The notes under the pieces: model-generated
Seen by the model: the letters and a program-made list of their open reading frames with translations, nothing else
Databases searched by the model: none
What the model was told of the DNA's origin: nothing
Origin: Mastigias papua
Lineage: Eukaryota; Cnidaria; Scyphozoa; Rhizostomeae; Mastigiidae
Direction of reading: 5' to 3'
Length of the DNA: 64,000 nucleotides
Assembly (NCBI GenBank): GCA_964019165.1
Contig: OZ025284.1
Span: 4,459,773 to 4,523,772 of the forward strand
Shown here: one piece after another, positions 40,600-53,600 of the stretch
Numbering within the stretch: the stretch's first letter is position 1
How the letters are laid out: each line of letters starts with the position of its first letter
Made by a program: the position numbers and the translations under genes

Positions 40600-42083
40600 T
40601 CATATGACCATCAGATCTGTCGTCATTGCTGTATTGTCAGACTTTGCACACATACGTATTTTAGGCCCATCACAACCAATCACAACATGAGCATATACTG
40701 TTGTATGATTGAAATTGAGTGCAAGTGCGTCAATCTCATGCATTAAACGTCTGTTACATCTATGGTTGCACCGATGCCAGTAGTTTAGCCAATGTTTCCT
40801 ACTCAAATTAGCCTTAGTCTTTGCTTTTACACTATATACAACTTTAAAGTGCTTTACATGTCGCAAAACTGACAATACTGTGCAAGGCCTACAATCACTA
40901 GAAGTACGTGTGTCATAGCTCCAAAACATAATCTAAGCATATTTGTACAGTGAATCTAGCATTTATAATGTCATATGACCATCAGATCTGTCGTCATTGC
41001 TGTATTGTCAGACTTTGCACACATACGTATTTTAGGCCCATCACAACCAATCACAACATGTGCATATACTGTTGTATGATTGAAATTGAGTGCAAGTGCG
41101 TCAATCTCATGCATTAAACGTCTTTTACATCTATGGTTGCACCGATGCCAGTAGTTTAGCCAATGTTTCCTACTCAAATTAGCCTTAGTCTTTGTTTTTA
41201 CACTATATACAGCTTTAAAGTGCTTTACATGTCGCACAACTGACAATACTGTGCAAGGCCTACAATCACTATAAGTACGTGTGTCATAGCTCCAAAACAT
41301 AATCTAAGCATATTTGTACAGTGAATCTAGCATTTATAATGTCATATGACCATCAGATCTGTCGTCATTGCTGTATTGCCAGACTTTGCACACATACGTA
41401 TTTTAGGCCCATCACAACCAATCACAACATGAGCATATACTGTTGTATGATTGAAATTGAGTGCAAGTGCGTCAATCTCATGCATTAAACGTCTTTTCCA
41501 TCTATGGTTGCACCGATGCCAGTAGTGTAGCCAATGTTTCCTACTCAAATTAGCCTTAGTCTTTGTTTTTACACTATATACAGCTTTAAAGTGCTTTACA
41601 TGTCGCAAAACTGACAATACTGTGCAAGGCCTACAATCACTAGAAGTACGTGTGTCATAGCTCCAAAACATAATCTAAGCATATTTGTACAGTGAATCTA
41701 GCATTTATAATGTCATATGACCATCAGATCTGTCGTCATTGCTGTATTGTCAGACTTTGCACACATACGTATTTTAGGCCCATCACAACCAATCACAACA
41801 TGTGCATATACTGTTGTATGATTGAAATTGAGTGCAAGTGCGTCAATCTCATGCATTAAACGTCTTTTACATCTATGGTTGCACCGATGCCAGTAGTTTA
41901 GCCAATGTTTCCTACTCAAATTAGCCTTAGTCTTTGTTTTTACACTATATACAGCTTTAAAGTGCTTTACATGTCGCACAACTGACAATACTGTGCAAGG
42001 CCTACAATCACTATAAGTACGTGTGTCATAGCTCCAAAACATAATCTAAGCATATTTGTACAGTGAATCTAGCATTTATAGTG
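40600..42083. repeat. Mixed monomers m109-m112
   Basis: m109 has CTTTGCTTTTAC and CTGTTACATC. m110 and m112 are near-identical CGCACAACTG copies. m111 has CTTTTCCATC and GTAGTGTAGCC. m112 ends in TTTATAGTGTC instead of TTTATAATGTC, a rare change also found at the end of m68 (about 25757). Confidence 0.8.
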
Positions 42084-43196
42084 TCATATGACCATCAGAT
42101 CTGTCGTCATTGCTGTATTGTCAGACTTTGCACACATACGTATTTTAGGCCCATCACAACCAATCACAACATGTGCATATACTGTTGTATGATTGAAATT
42201 GAGTGCAAGTGCGTCAATCTCATGCATTAAACGTCTTTTACATCTATGGTTGCACCGATGCCAGTAGTTTAGCCAATGTTTCCTACTCAAATTAGCCTTA
42301 CTCTTTGTTTTTACACTATATACAGCTTTAAAGTGCTTTACATGTCGCAAAACTGACAATACTGTGCAAGGCCTACAATAACTATAAGTACGTGTGTCAT
42401 AGCTCCAAAACATAATCTGAGCATATTTGTACAGTGAATCTAGCATTTATAATGTCATATGACCATCAGATCTGTCGTCATTGCTGTATTGTCAGACTTT
42501 GCACACATACGTATTTTAGGCCCATCACAACCAATCACAACATGTGCATATACTGTTGTATGATTGAAATTGAGTGCAAGTGCGTCAATCTCATGCATTA
42601 AACGTCTTTCACATCTATGGTTGCACCGATGCCAGTAGTTTAGCCAATGTTTCCTACTCAAATTAGCCTTAGTCTTTGTTTTTACACTATATACAGCTTT
42701 AAAGTGCTTTAGATGTCGCAAAACTGACAATACTGTGCAAGGCCTACAATAACTAGAAATACGTGTGTCATAGCTCCAAAACATAATCTAAGCATATTTG
42801 TACAGTGAATCTAGCATTTATAATGTCATATGACCATCAGATCTGTCGTCATTGCTGTATTGTCAGACTTTGCACACATACGTATTTTAGGCCCATCACA
42901 ACCAATCACAACATGTGCATATACTGTTGTATGATTGAAATTGAGTGCAAGTGAGTCAATCTCATGCATTAAACGTCTTTTACATCTATGGTTGCACCGA
43001 TGCCAGTAGTTTAGCCAATGTTTCCTACTCAAATTAGCCTTAGTCTTTGTTTTTACACTATATACAGCTTTAAAGTGCTTTACATGTCGCACAACTGACA
43101 ATACAGTGCAAGGCCTACAATCACTATACGTACGTGTGTCATAGCTCCAAAACATAATCTAAGCATATTTGTACAGTGAATCTAGCATTTATAATG
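42084..43196. repeat. Three-monomer block, copy B (m113-m115)
   Basis: This is a near-identical match to 37632-38744, sharing CCTTACTCTTTG, CTTTCACATC, AATAACTAGAAATACG, GTGAGTCAATC and AATACAGTGC in the same monomers. The matching ends at m116, which differs from m104. The block is thus either a remnant of a 12-monomer unit later remodelled in its middle, or the product of transposition-like conversion within the array. Confidence 0.9.
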
Positions 43197-46100
43197 TCAT
43201 ATGACCATCAGATCTGTCGTCATTGCTGTATTGCCAGACTTTGCACACATACGTATTTTAGGCCCATCACAACCAATCACAACATGAGCATATACTGTTG
43301 TATGATTGAAATTGAGTGCAAGTGCGTCATTCTCATGCATTAAACGTCTTTTACATCTATGGTTGCACCGATGCCAGTAGCGTAGCCAATGTTTCCTACT
43401 CAAATTAGCCTTAGTCTTTGTTTTTACACTATATACAGCTTTAAAGTGCTTTACATGTCGCAAAACTGACAATACTGTGCAAGGCCTACAATCACTAGAA
43501 GTACGTGTGTCATAGCTCCAAAACATAATCTAAGCATATTTGTACAGTGAATCTAGCATTTATAATGTCATATGACCATCAGATCTGTCGTCATTGCTGT
43601 ATTGTCAGACTTTGCACACATACGTATTTTAGGCCCATCACAACCAATCACAACATGTGCATATACTGTTGTATGATTGAAATTGAGTGCAAGTGCGTCA
43701 ATCTCATGCATTAAACGTCTTTCACATCTATGGTTGCACCGATGCCAGTAGTTTAGCCAATGTTTCCTACTCAAATTAGCCTTAGTCTTTGTTTTTACAC
43801 TATATACAGCTTTAAAGTGCTTTACATGTCGCAAAACTGACAATACTGTGCAAGGCCTACAATCACTAGAAGTACGAGTGTCATAGCTCCAAAACATAAT
43901 CTAAGCATATTTGTACAGTGTATCTAGCATTTATAATGTCATATGACCATCAGATCTGTCGTCATTGCTGTATTGTCAGACTTTGCACACATACGTATTT
44001 TAGGCCCATCACAACCAATCACAACATGAGCATATACTGTTGTATGATTGAAATTGAGTGCAAGTGCGTCAATCTCATGCATTAAACGTCTTTTACATCT
44101 ATGGTTGCACCGATACCAGTAGCTTAGCCAATGTTTCCTACTCAAATTAGCCTTAGTCTTTGTTTTTACACTATATACAGCTTTAAAGTGCTTTACATGT
44201 CGCAAAATTGACAATACTGTGCAAGGCCTACAATCACTAGAAGTACGTGTGTCATAGCTCCAAAACATAATCTAAGCATATTTGTACAGTGAATCTAGCA
44301 TTTATAATGTCATATGACCATCAGATCTGTAATCATTGCTGTATTGTCAGACTTTGCACACATACGTATTTTAGGCCCATCACAACCAATCACAACATGT
44401 GCATATACTGTTGTATGATTGAAATTGAGTGCAAGTGCGTCAATCTCATGCATTAAACGTCTTTTACATCTATGGTTGCACCGATGCCAGTAGTTTAGCC
44501 AATGTTTCCTACTCAAATTAGCCTTAGTCTTTGTTTTTACACTATATACAACTTTACAGTGCTTTACATGTCGCAAAACTGACAATACTGTGCAAGGCCT
44601 ACAATCACTAGAAGTACGTGTGTCATAGCTCCAAAACATAATCTAAGCATATTTGTACAGTGAATCTAGCATTTATAATGTCATATGACCATCAGATCTG
44701 TCGTCATTGCTCTATTGTCAGACTTTGCACACATACGTATTTTAGGCCCATAACAACCAATCACAACATGTGCATATACTGTTGTATGATTGAAATTGAG
44801 TGCAAGTGCGTCAATCTCATGCATTAAACGTCTTTTACATCTATGGTTGCACCGAAGCCAGTAGTTTAGCCAATGTTTCCTACTCAAATTAGCCTTAGTC
44901 TTTGTTTTTACACTATATACAGCTTTAAAGTGCTTTACATGTCGCACAACTGACAATACTGTGCAAGGCCTACAATCACTATAAGTACGTGTGTCATAGC
45001 TCCAAAACATAATCTAAGCATATTTGTACAGTGAATCTAGCATTTATAATGTCATATGACCATCAGATCTGTCGTCATTGCTGTATTGCCAGACTTTGCA
45101 CACATACGTATTTTAGGCCCATCACAACCAATCACAACATGAGCATATACTGTTGTATGATTGAAATTGAGTGCAAGTGCGTCATTCTCATGCATTAAAC
45201 GTCTTTTACATCTATGGTTGCACCGATGCCAGTAGCGTAGCCAATGTTTCCTACTCAAATTAGCCTTAGTCTTTGTTTTTACACTATATACAGCTTTAAA
45301 GTGCTTTACATGTCGCAAAACTGACAATACTGTGCAAGGCCTACAATCACTAGAAGTACGTGTGTCATAGCTCCAAAACATAATCTAAGCATATTTGTAC
45401 AGTGAATCTAGCATTTATAATGTCATATGACCATCAGATCTGTCGTCATTGCTGTATTGTCAGACTTTGCACACATACGTATTTTAGGCCCATCACAACC
45501 AATCACAACATGTGCATATACTGTTGTATGATTGAAATTGAGTGCAAGTGCGTCAATCTCATGCATTAAACGTCTTTTACATCTATGGTTGCACCGATGC
45601 CAGTAGTTTAGCCAATGTTTCCTACTCAAATTAGCCTTAGTCTTTGTTTTTACACTATATACAGCTTTAAAGTGCTTTACATGTCGCACAACTGACAATA
45701 CTGTGCAAGGCCTACAATCACTATAAGTACGTGTGTCATAGCTCCAAAACATAATCTAAGCATATTTGTACAGTGAATCTAGCATTTATAATGTCATATG
45801 ACCATCAGATCTGTAATCATTGCTGTATTGTCAGACTTTGCACACATACGTATTTTAGGCCCATAACAACCAATCACAACATGTGCATATACTGTTGTAT
45901 GATTCAAATTGAGTGCAAGTGCGTCAATCTCATGCATTAAACGTCTTTTACATCTATGGCTGCACCGATGCCGGTAGTTTAGCCAATGTTTCCTACTCAA
46001 ATTAGCCTTAGTCTTTGTTTTTACACTATATACAGCTTTAAAGTGCTTTACATGTCGCAAAACTGACAATACTGTGCAAGGCCTACAATCACTATAAGTA

Positions 46101-46906
46101 CGTGTGTCATAGCTCCAAAACATAATCTAAGCATATTTGTACAGTGAATCTAGCATTTATAATGTCATATGACCATCAGATCTGTAATCATTGCTGTATT
46201 GTCAGACTTTGCACACATACGTATTTTAGGCCCATAACAACCAATCACAACATGTGCATATACTGTTGTATGATTCAAATTGAGTGCAAGTGCGTCAATC
46301 TCATGCATTAAACGTCTTTTACATCTATGGCTGCACCGATGCCAGTAGTTTAGCCAATGTTTCCTACTCAAATTAGCCTTAGTCTTTGTTTTTACACTAT
46401 ATACAGCTTTAAAGTGCTTTACATGTCGCACAACTGACAATACTGTGCAAGGCCTACAATCACTATAAGTACGTGTGTCATAGCTCCAAAACATAATCTA
46501 AGCATATTTGTACAGTGAATCTAGCATTTATAATGTCATATGACCATCAGATCTGTCGTCATTGCTGTATTGTCAGACTTTGCACACATACGTATTTTAG
46601 GCCCATCACAACCAATCACAACATGTGCAAATACTGTTGTATGATTGAAATTGAGTGCAAGTGCGTCATTCTCATGCATTAAACGTCTTTTACATCTATG
46701 GTTGCACCGATGCCAGTAGCGTAGCCAATGTTTCCTACTCAAATTAACCTTAGTCTTTGTTTTTACACTATATACAGCTTTAAAGTGCTTTACATGTCGC
46801 ACAACTGACAATACTGTGCAAGGCCTACAATCACTAGAAGTACGAGTGTCATAGCTCCAAAACATAATCTAAGCATATTTGTACAGTGAATCTAGCATTT
46901 ATAATG
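43197..46906. repeat. Mosaic monomers m116-m125
   Basis: m116 (43197), m121 (45052) and m125 (46536) share GTAGCGTAGCC and GTCATTCTCATGC, at spacings of 5 and 4 monomers. m121-m122 resemble m111-m112. m123 and m124 are neighbours sharing GATTCAAATTG, CTATGGCTGC and CCATAACAACC, and differ at a few sites (GCCGGTAG only in m123). m117 and m125 carry TACGAGTGTC, later typical of the 10-monomer unit. No full higher-order unit can be drawn here. Confidence 0.8.
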
Positions 46907-47236
46907 TCATATGACCATCAGATCTGTCGTCATTGCTGTATTGTCAGACTTTGCACACATACGTATTTTAGGCCCATCACAACCAATCACAACATGTGCA
47001 TATACTGTTGTATGATTGAAATTGAGTGCAAGTGCGTCAATCTCATGCATTAAACGTCTTTTACATCTATGGTTGCACCGATGCCAGTAGTTTAGCCAAT
47101 GTTTCCTACTCAAATTAGCCTTAGTCTTTGTTTTTACACTATATACAGCTTTAAAGTGCTTTACATGTCGCAAAACTGACAATACTGTGCAAGGCCTACA
47201 ATCACTATAAGTACGTGTGTCATAGCTCCAAAACAT
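46907..47236 (-). other. Unrecognised 109-codon open frame of the monomer, probably non-coding
   Basis: On the minus strand the monomer reads as a 109-residue frame starting MFWSYDTRTYSDC and ending TTDLMVI. It is rich in Cys, His, Arg and Lys, with a basic HRCNHRCKRR stretch near residues 52-61. I recognise no domain, signal peptide or membrane segment. About 140 of 172 monomers keep it intact. Because 371 is not a multiple of 3, neighbouring frames cannot join into one long protein. Where TAAGC becomes TGAGC upstream, the frame gains 11 residues (MLDSLYKYAQI), as at 47278-47640. About 30 copies are broken, by Trp-to-stop, Lys-to-stop or Glu-to-stop changes or by loss of the start. Many subtype differences replace an amino acid (Tyr/Ser/Asn, Ser/Gly, His/Tyr/Leu/Gln, Lys/Asn/Glu), which argues against protein-level constraint. 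I see no promoter or poly(A) signal tied to it. I list it because it recurs so widely, not as a gene call. Confidence 0.15.
46938..47185. repeat. 10-bp inverted repeat within the monomer
   Basis: GTATTGTCAG at monomer positions 32-41 has an exact reverse complement, CTGACAATAC, at 270-279, leaving 228 bp between the arms; across the junction to the next monomer the spacing is about 123 bp. A second short pair, TTGCACA (45-51) and TGTGCAA (280-286), lies just beside these arms but in swapped order. Most monomers keep both arms; common variants are GCCAG in the left arm (for example near 16151) and a base before the right arm. A 10-bp match of this kind could arise by chance in a 371-bp unit, so a function is unproven. 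Confidence 0.6.
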
Positions 47237-50200
47237 AATCTAAGCATATTTGTACAGTGAATCTAGCATTTATAATGTCATATGACCATCAGATCTGTCG
47301 TCATTGCTGTATTGTCAGACTTTGCACACATACGTATTTTAGGCCCATCACAACCAATCACAACATGAGCATATACTGTTGTATGATTGAAATTGAGTGC
47401 AAGTGCGTCAATCTCATGCATTAAACGTCTTTTACATCTATGGTTGCACCGATACCAGTAGTTTAGCCAATGTTTCCTACTCAAATTAGCCTTAGTCTTT
47501 GTTTTTACACTATATACAGCTTTAAAGTGCTTTACATGTCGCAAAACTGACAATACTGTGCAAGGCCTACAATAACTATACGTACGTGTGTCATAGCTCC
47601 AAAACATAATCTGAGCATATTTGTACAGTGAATCTAGCATTTATAATGTCATATGACCATCAGATCTGTAATCATTGCTGTATTGTCAGACTTTGCACAC
47701 ATACGTATTTTAGGCCCATCACAACCAATCACAACATGTGCATATACTGTTGTATGATTGAAATTGAGTGCAAGTGCGTCAATCTCATGCATTAAACGTC
47801 TGTTACATCTATGGTTGCACCGATGCCAGTAGTTTAGCCAATGTTTCCTACTCAAATTAGCCTTAGTCTTTGTTTTTACACTATATACAGCTTTAAAGTG
47901 CTTTACATGTCGCAAAACTGACAATACTGTGCAAGGCCTACAATCACCATAAGTACGTGTGTCATAGCTCCAGAACATAATCTAAGCATATTTGTACAGT
48001 GAATCTAGCATTTATAATGTCATATGACCATCAGATCTGTCGTCATTGCTGTATTGTCAGACTTTGCACACATACGTATTTTAGGCCCATCACAACCAAT
48101 CACAACATGTGCATATACTGTTGTATGATTGAAATTGAGTGCAAGTGCGTCAATCTCATGCATTAAACGTCTTTTACATCTATGGTTGCACCGATGCCAG
48201 TAGTTTAGCCAATGTTTCCTACTCAAATTAGCCTTAGTCTTTGTTTTTACACTATATACAGCTTTAAAGTGCTTTACATGTCGCAAAACTGACAATACTG
48301 TGCAAGGCCTACAATCACCATAAGTACGTGTGTCATAGCTCCAGAACATAATCTAAGCATATTTGTACAGTGAATCTAGCATTTATAATGTCATATGACC
48401 ATCAGATCTGTCGTCATTGCTGTATTGTCAGACTTTGCACACATACGTATTTTAGGCCCATCACAACCAATCACAACATGTGCATATACTGTTGTATGAT
48501 TGAAATTGAGTGCAAGTGCGTCAATCTCATGCATTAAACGTCTTTTACATCTATGGTTGCACCGATGCCAGTGGTTTAGCCAATGTTTCCTACTCAAATT
48601 AGCCTTAGTCTTTGTTTTTACACTATATACAGCTTTAAAGTGCTTTACATGTCGCAAAACTGACAATACTGTGCAAGGCCTACAATCACTAGAAGTACGA
48701 GTGTCATAGCTCCAAAACATAATCTAAGCATATTTGTACAGTGAATCTAGCATTTATAATGTCATATGACCATCAGATCTGTCGTCATTGCTGTATTGTC
48801 AGACTTTGCACACATACGTATTTTAGGCCCATCACAACCAATCACAACATTAGCATATACTGTTGTATGATTGAAATTGAGTGCAAGTGCGTCAATCTCA
48901 TGCATTAAACGTCTTTTACATCTATGGTTGCACCGATACCAGTAGTTTAGCCAATGTTTCCTACTCAAATTAGCCTTAGTCTTTGTTTTTACACTATATA
49001 CAGCTTTAAAGTGCTTTACATGTCGCAAAACTGACAATACTGTGCAAGGCCTACAATAACTATACGTACGTGTGTCATAGCTCCAAAACATAATCTGAGC
49101 ATATTTGTACAGTGAATCTAGCATTTATAATGTCATATGACCATCAGATCTGTAATCATTGCTGTATTGTCAGACTTTGCACACATACGTATTTTAGGCC
49201 CATCACAACCAATCACAACATGTGCATATACTGTTGTATGATTGAAATTGAGTGCAAGTGCGTCAATCTCATGCATTAAACGTCTTTTACATCTATGGTT
49301 GCACCGATGCCAGTAGTTTAGCCAATGTTTCCTACTCAAATTAGCCTTAGTCTTTGTTTTTACACTATATACAGCTTTAAAGTGCTTTACATGTCGCAAA
49401 ACTGACAATACTGTGCAAGGCCTACAATCACCATAAGTACGTGTGTCATAGCTCCAGAACATAATCTAAGCATATTTGTACAGTGAATCTAGCATTTATA
49501 ATGTCATATGACCATCAGATCTGTCGTCATTGCTGTATTGTCAGACTTTGCACACATACGTATTTTAGGCCCATCACAACCAATCACAACATGTGCATAT
49601 ACTGTTGTATGATTGAAATTGAGTGCAAGTGCGTCAATCTCATGCATTAAACGTCTTTTACATCTATGGTTGCACCGATGCCAGTAGTTTAGCCAATGTT
49701 TCCTACTCAAATTAGCCTTAGTCTTTGTTTTTACACTATATACAGCTTTAAAGTGCTTTACATGTCGCAAAACTGACAATACTGTGCAAGGCCTACAATC
49801 ACTATAAGTACGTGTGTCATAGCTCCAAAACATAATCTAAGCATATTTGTAGAGTGAATCTGGCATTTATAATGTCATATGACCATCAGATCTGTCGTCA
49901 TTGCTGTATTGTCAGACTTTGCACACATACGTATTTTAGGCCCATCACAACCAATCACAACATGAGCATATACTGTTGTATGATTGAAATTGAGTGCAAG
50001 TGCGTCAATCTCATGCATTAAACGTCTTTTACATCTATGGTTGCACCGATACCAGTAGTTTAGCCAATGTTTCCTACTCAAATTAGCCTTAGTCTTTGTT
50101 TTTACACTATATACAGCTTTAAAGTGCTTTACATGTCGCAAAACTGACAATACTGTGCAAGGCCTACAATAACTATACGTACCTGTGTCATAGCTCCAAA

Positions 50201-50616
50201 ACATAATCTGAGCATATTTGTACAGTGAATCTAGCATTTATAATGTCATATGACCATCAGATCTGTAATCATTGCTGTATTGTCAGACTTTGCACACATA
50301 CGTATTTTAGGCCCATCACAACCAATCACAACATGTGCATATACTGTTGTATGATTGAAATTGAGTGCAAGTGCGTCAATCTCATGCATTAAACGTCTGT
50401 TACATCTATGGTTGCACCGATGCCAGTAGTTTAGCCAATGTTTCCTACTCAAATTAGCCTTAGTCTTTGTTTTTACACTATATACAACTTTAAAGTGCTT
50501 TACATGTCGCAAAACTGACAATACTGTGCAAGGCCTACAATCACTAGAAGTACGAGTGTCATAGCTCCAAAACATAATCTAAGCATATTTGTACAGTGAA
50601 TCTAGCATTTATAATG

Positions 50617-53600
50617 TCATATGACCATCAGATCTGTCGTCATTGCTGTATTGTCAGACTTTGCACACATACGTATTTTAGGCCCATCACAACCAATCAC
50701 AACATGTGCATATACTGTTGTATGATTGAAATTGAGTGCAAGTGCGTCAATCTCATGCATTAAACGTCTTTTACATCTATGGTTGCACCGATGCCAGTAG
50801 TTTAGCCAATGTTTCCTACTCAAATTAGCCTTAGTCTTTGTTTTTACACTATATACAGCTTTAAAGTGCTTTACATGTCGCAAAACTGACAATACTGTGC
50901 AAGGCCTACAATCACTATAAGTACGTGTGTCATAGCTCCAAAACATAATCTAAGCATATTTGTACAGTGAATCTAGCATTTATAATGTCATATGACCATC
51001 AGATCTGTCGTCATTGCTGTATTGTCAGACTTTGCACACATACGTATTTTAGGCCCATCACAACCAATCACAACATGAGCATATACTGTTGTATGATTGA
51101 AATTGAGTGCAAGTGCGTCAATCTCATGCATTAAACGTCTTTTACATCTATGGTTGCACCGATACCAGTAGTTTAGCCAATGTTTCCTACTCAAATTAGC
51201 CTTAGTCTTTGTTTTTACACTATATACAGCTTTAAAGTGCTTTACATGTCGCAAAACTGACAATACTGTGCAAGGCCTACAATAACTATACGTACGTGTG
51301 TCATAGCTCCAAAACATAATCTGAGCATATTTGTACAGTGAATCTAGCATTTATAATGTCATATGACCATCAGATCTGTAATCATTGCTGTATTGTCAGA
51401 CTTTGCACACATACGTATTTTAGGCCCATCACAACCAATCACAACATGTGCATATACTGTTGTATGATTGAAATTGAGTGCAAGTGCGTCAATCTCATGC
51501 ATTAAACGTCTGTTACATCTATGGTTGCACCGATGCCAGTAGTTTAGCCAATGTTTCCTACTCAAATTAGCCTTAGTCTTTGTTTTTACACTATATACAG
51601 CTTTAAAGTGCTTTACATGTCGCAAAACTGACAATACTGTGCAAGGCCTACAATCACCATAAGTACGTGTGTCATAGCTCCAGAACATAATCTAAGCATA
51701 TTTGTACAGTGAATCTAGCATTTATAATGTCATATGACCATCAGATCTGTCGTCATTGCTGTATTGTCAGACTTTGCACACATACGTATTTTAGGCCCAT
51801 CACAACCAATCACAACATGTGCATATACTGTTGTATGATTGAAATTGAGTGCAAGTGCGTCAATCTCATGCATTAAACGTCTTTTACATCTATGGTTGCA
51901 CCGATGCCAGTAGTTTAGCCAATGTTTCCTACTCAAATTAGCCTTAGTCTTTGTTTTTACACTATATACAGCTTTAAAGTGCTTTACATGTCGCACAACT
52001 GACAATACTGTGCAAGGCCTACAATCACTATAAGTACGTGTGTCATAGCTCCAAAACATAATCTAAGCATATTTGTACAGTGAATCTAGCATTTATAATG
52101 TCATATGACCATCAGATCTGTCGTCATTGCTGTATTGTCAGACTTTGCACACATACGTATTTTAGGCCCATCACAACCAATCACAACATGTGCATATACT
52201 GTTGTATGATTGAAATTGAGTGCAAGTGCGTCAATCTCATGCATTAAACGTCTTTTACATCTATGGTTGCACCGATGCCAGTGGTTTAGCCAATGTTTCC
52301 TACTCAAATTAGCCTTAGTCTTTGTTTTTACACTATATACAGCTTTAAAGTGCTTTACATGTCGCAAAACTGACAATACTGTGCAAGGCCTACAATCACT
52401 AGAAGTACGAGTGTCATAGCTCCAAAACATAATCTAAGCATATTTGTACAGTGAATCTAGCATTTATAATGTCATATGACCATCAGATCTGTCGTCATTG
52501 CTGTATTGTCAGACTTTGCACACATACGTATTTTAGGCCCATCACAACCAATCACAACATTAGCATATACTGTTGTATGATTGAAATTGAGTGCAAGTGC
52601 GTCAATCTCATGCATTAAACGTCTTTTACATCTATGGTTGCACCGATACCAGTAGTTTAGCCAATGTTTCCTACTCAAATTAGCCTTAGTCTTTGTTTTT
52701 ACACTATATACAGCTTTAAAGTGCTTTACATGTCGCAAAACTGACAATACTGTGCAAGGCCTACAATAACTATACGTACGTGTGTCATAGCTCCAAAACA
52801 TAATCTGAGCATATTTGTACAGTGAATCTAGCATTTATAATGTCATATGACCATCAGATCTGTAATCATTGCTGTATTGTCAGACTTTGCACACATACGT
52901 ATTTTAGGCCCATCACAACCAATCACAACATGTGCATATACTGTTGTATGATTGAAATTGAGTGCAAGTGCGTCAATCTCATGCATTAAACGTCTTTTAC
53001 ATCTATGGTTGCACCGATGCCAGTAGTTTAGCCAATGTTTCCTACTCAAATTAGCCTTAGTCTTTGTTTTTACACTATATACAGCTTTAAAGTGCTTTAC
53101 ATGTCGCAAAACTGACAATACTGTGCAAGGCCTACAATCACCATAAGTACGTGTGTCATAGCTCCAGAACATAATCTAAGCATATTTGTACAGTGAATCT
53201 AGCATTTATAATGTCATATGACCATCAGATCTGTCGTCATTGCTGTATTGTCAGACTTTGCACACATACGTATTTTAGGCCCATCACAACCAATCACAAC
53301 ATGTGCATATACTGTTGTATGATTGAAATTGAGTGCAAGTGCGTCAATCTCATGCATTAAACGTCTTTTACATCTATGGTTGCACCGATGCCAGTAGTTT
53401 AGCCAATGTTTCCTACTCAAATTAGCCTTAGTCTTTGTTTTTACACTATATACAGCTTTAAAGTGCTTTACATGTCGCAAAACTGACAATACTGTGCAAG
53501 GCCTACAATCACTATAAGTACGTGTGTCATAGCTCCAAAACATAATCTAAGCATATTTGTAGAGTGAATCTGGCATTTATAATGTCATATGACCATCAGA

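Larger units (their letters stand above)
46907..47277. repeat. Representative complete monomer (m126), close to consensus
   Basis: I chose this copy as reference because it lacks most subtype-specific substitutions. It has 137 G+C of 371 (36.9%), with 78 C and 59 G on the plus strand, so the array has a constant C-over-G bias. It contains 7 CpGs against about 12.4 expected. Palindromic hexamers are CATATG (monomer positions 2-7), AGATCT (14-19), TACGTA (54-59), ACATGT (86-91 and 257-262), ATGCAT (139-144) and AGGCCT (286-291). A T-rich run lies in the second half of the unit. The minus strand is open from position 330 down to 1. I recognise no family resemblance. Monomer positions quoted in other entries refer to this phase. 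Confidence 0.97.
46907..50616. repeat. 10-monomer higher-order unit, copy A (m126-m135)
   Basis: The unit is 3,710 bp. Markers include m130 with CAGTGGTTTAGCC and TACGAGTGTC, m131 with ACATTAGCATA, m133 ending GTAGAGTGAATCTGGC, and m134 with TACGTACCTGTG. All return 3,710 bp later. Several neighbours form a recurring pair, here called P-Q, where P has ACCGATACC with AATAACTATACG and Q has GTAATCATT, often with CTGTTACATC: m127-m128, m131-m132 and m134-m135. The CAGTGGTTT change also opens a plus-strand frame of 69 codons in m130, which I treat as incidental. Confidence 0.93.

Noticed and set aside
47076..47104. tRNA-like internal promoter (GGTTGCACC resembling a B box)
   Set aside because: The match to the B-box consensus is weak, no proper A box lies at the right distance, and I could not fold a cloverleaf around it.
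47050..47173. Internal sub-repeat about 100 bp apart (TAAACGTCTTTTACAT against TAAAGTGCTTTACATG)
   Set aside because: The similarity is short and gapped and does not extend to the rest of the monomer, so I do not claim that the unit grew from a smaller repeat.
47268..47277. TATA or bacterial -10-like element (TTTATAATG)
   Set aside because: An isolated AT-rich hexamer in a 37% G+C repeat is expected by chance; no partner element or transcript start is visible.
46907..47277. CENP-B box
   Set aside because: The consensus monomer has no CGGG or CCCG, so the core of the box cannot be present on either strand.
48500..48709. 69-codon plus-strand frame with a hydrophobic stretch in m130, m140 and m152
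   Set aside because: It is opened by one base change (CAGTGGTTT) in copies of a single higher-order monomer, so its three occurrences are one event and not independent support.
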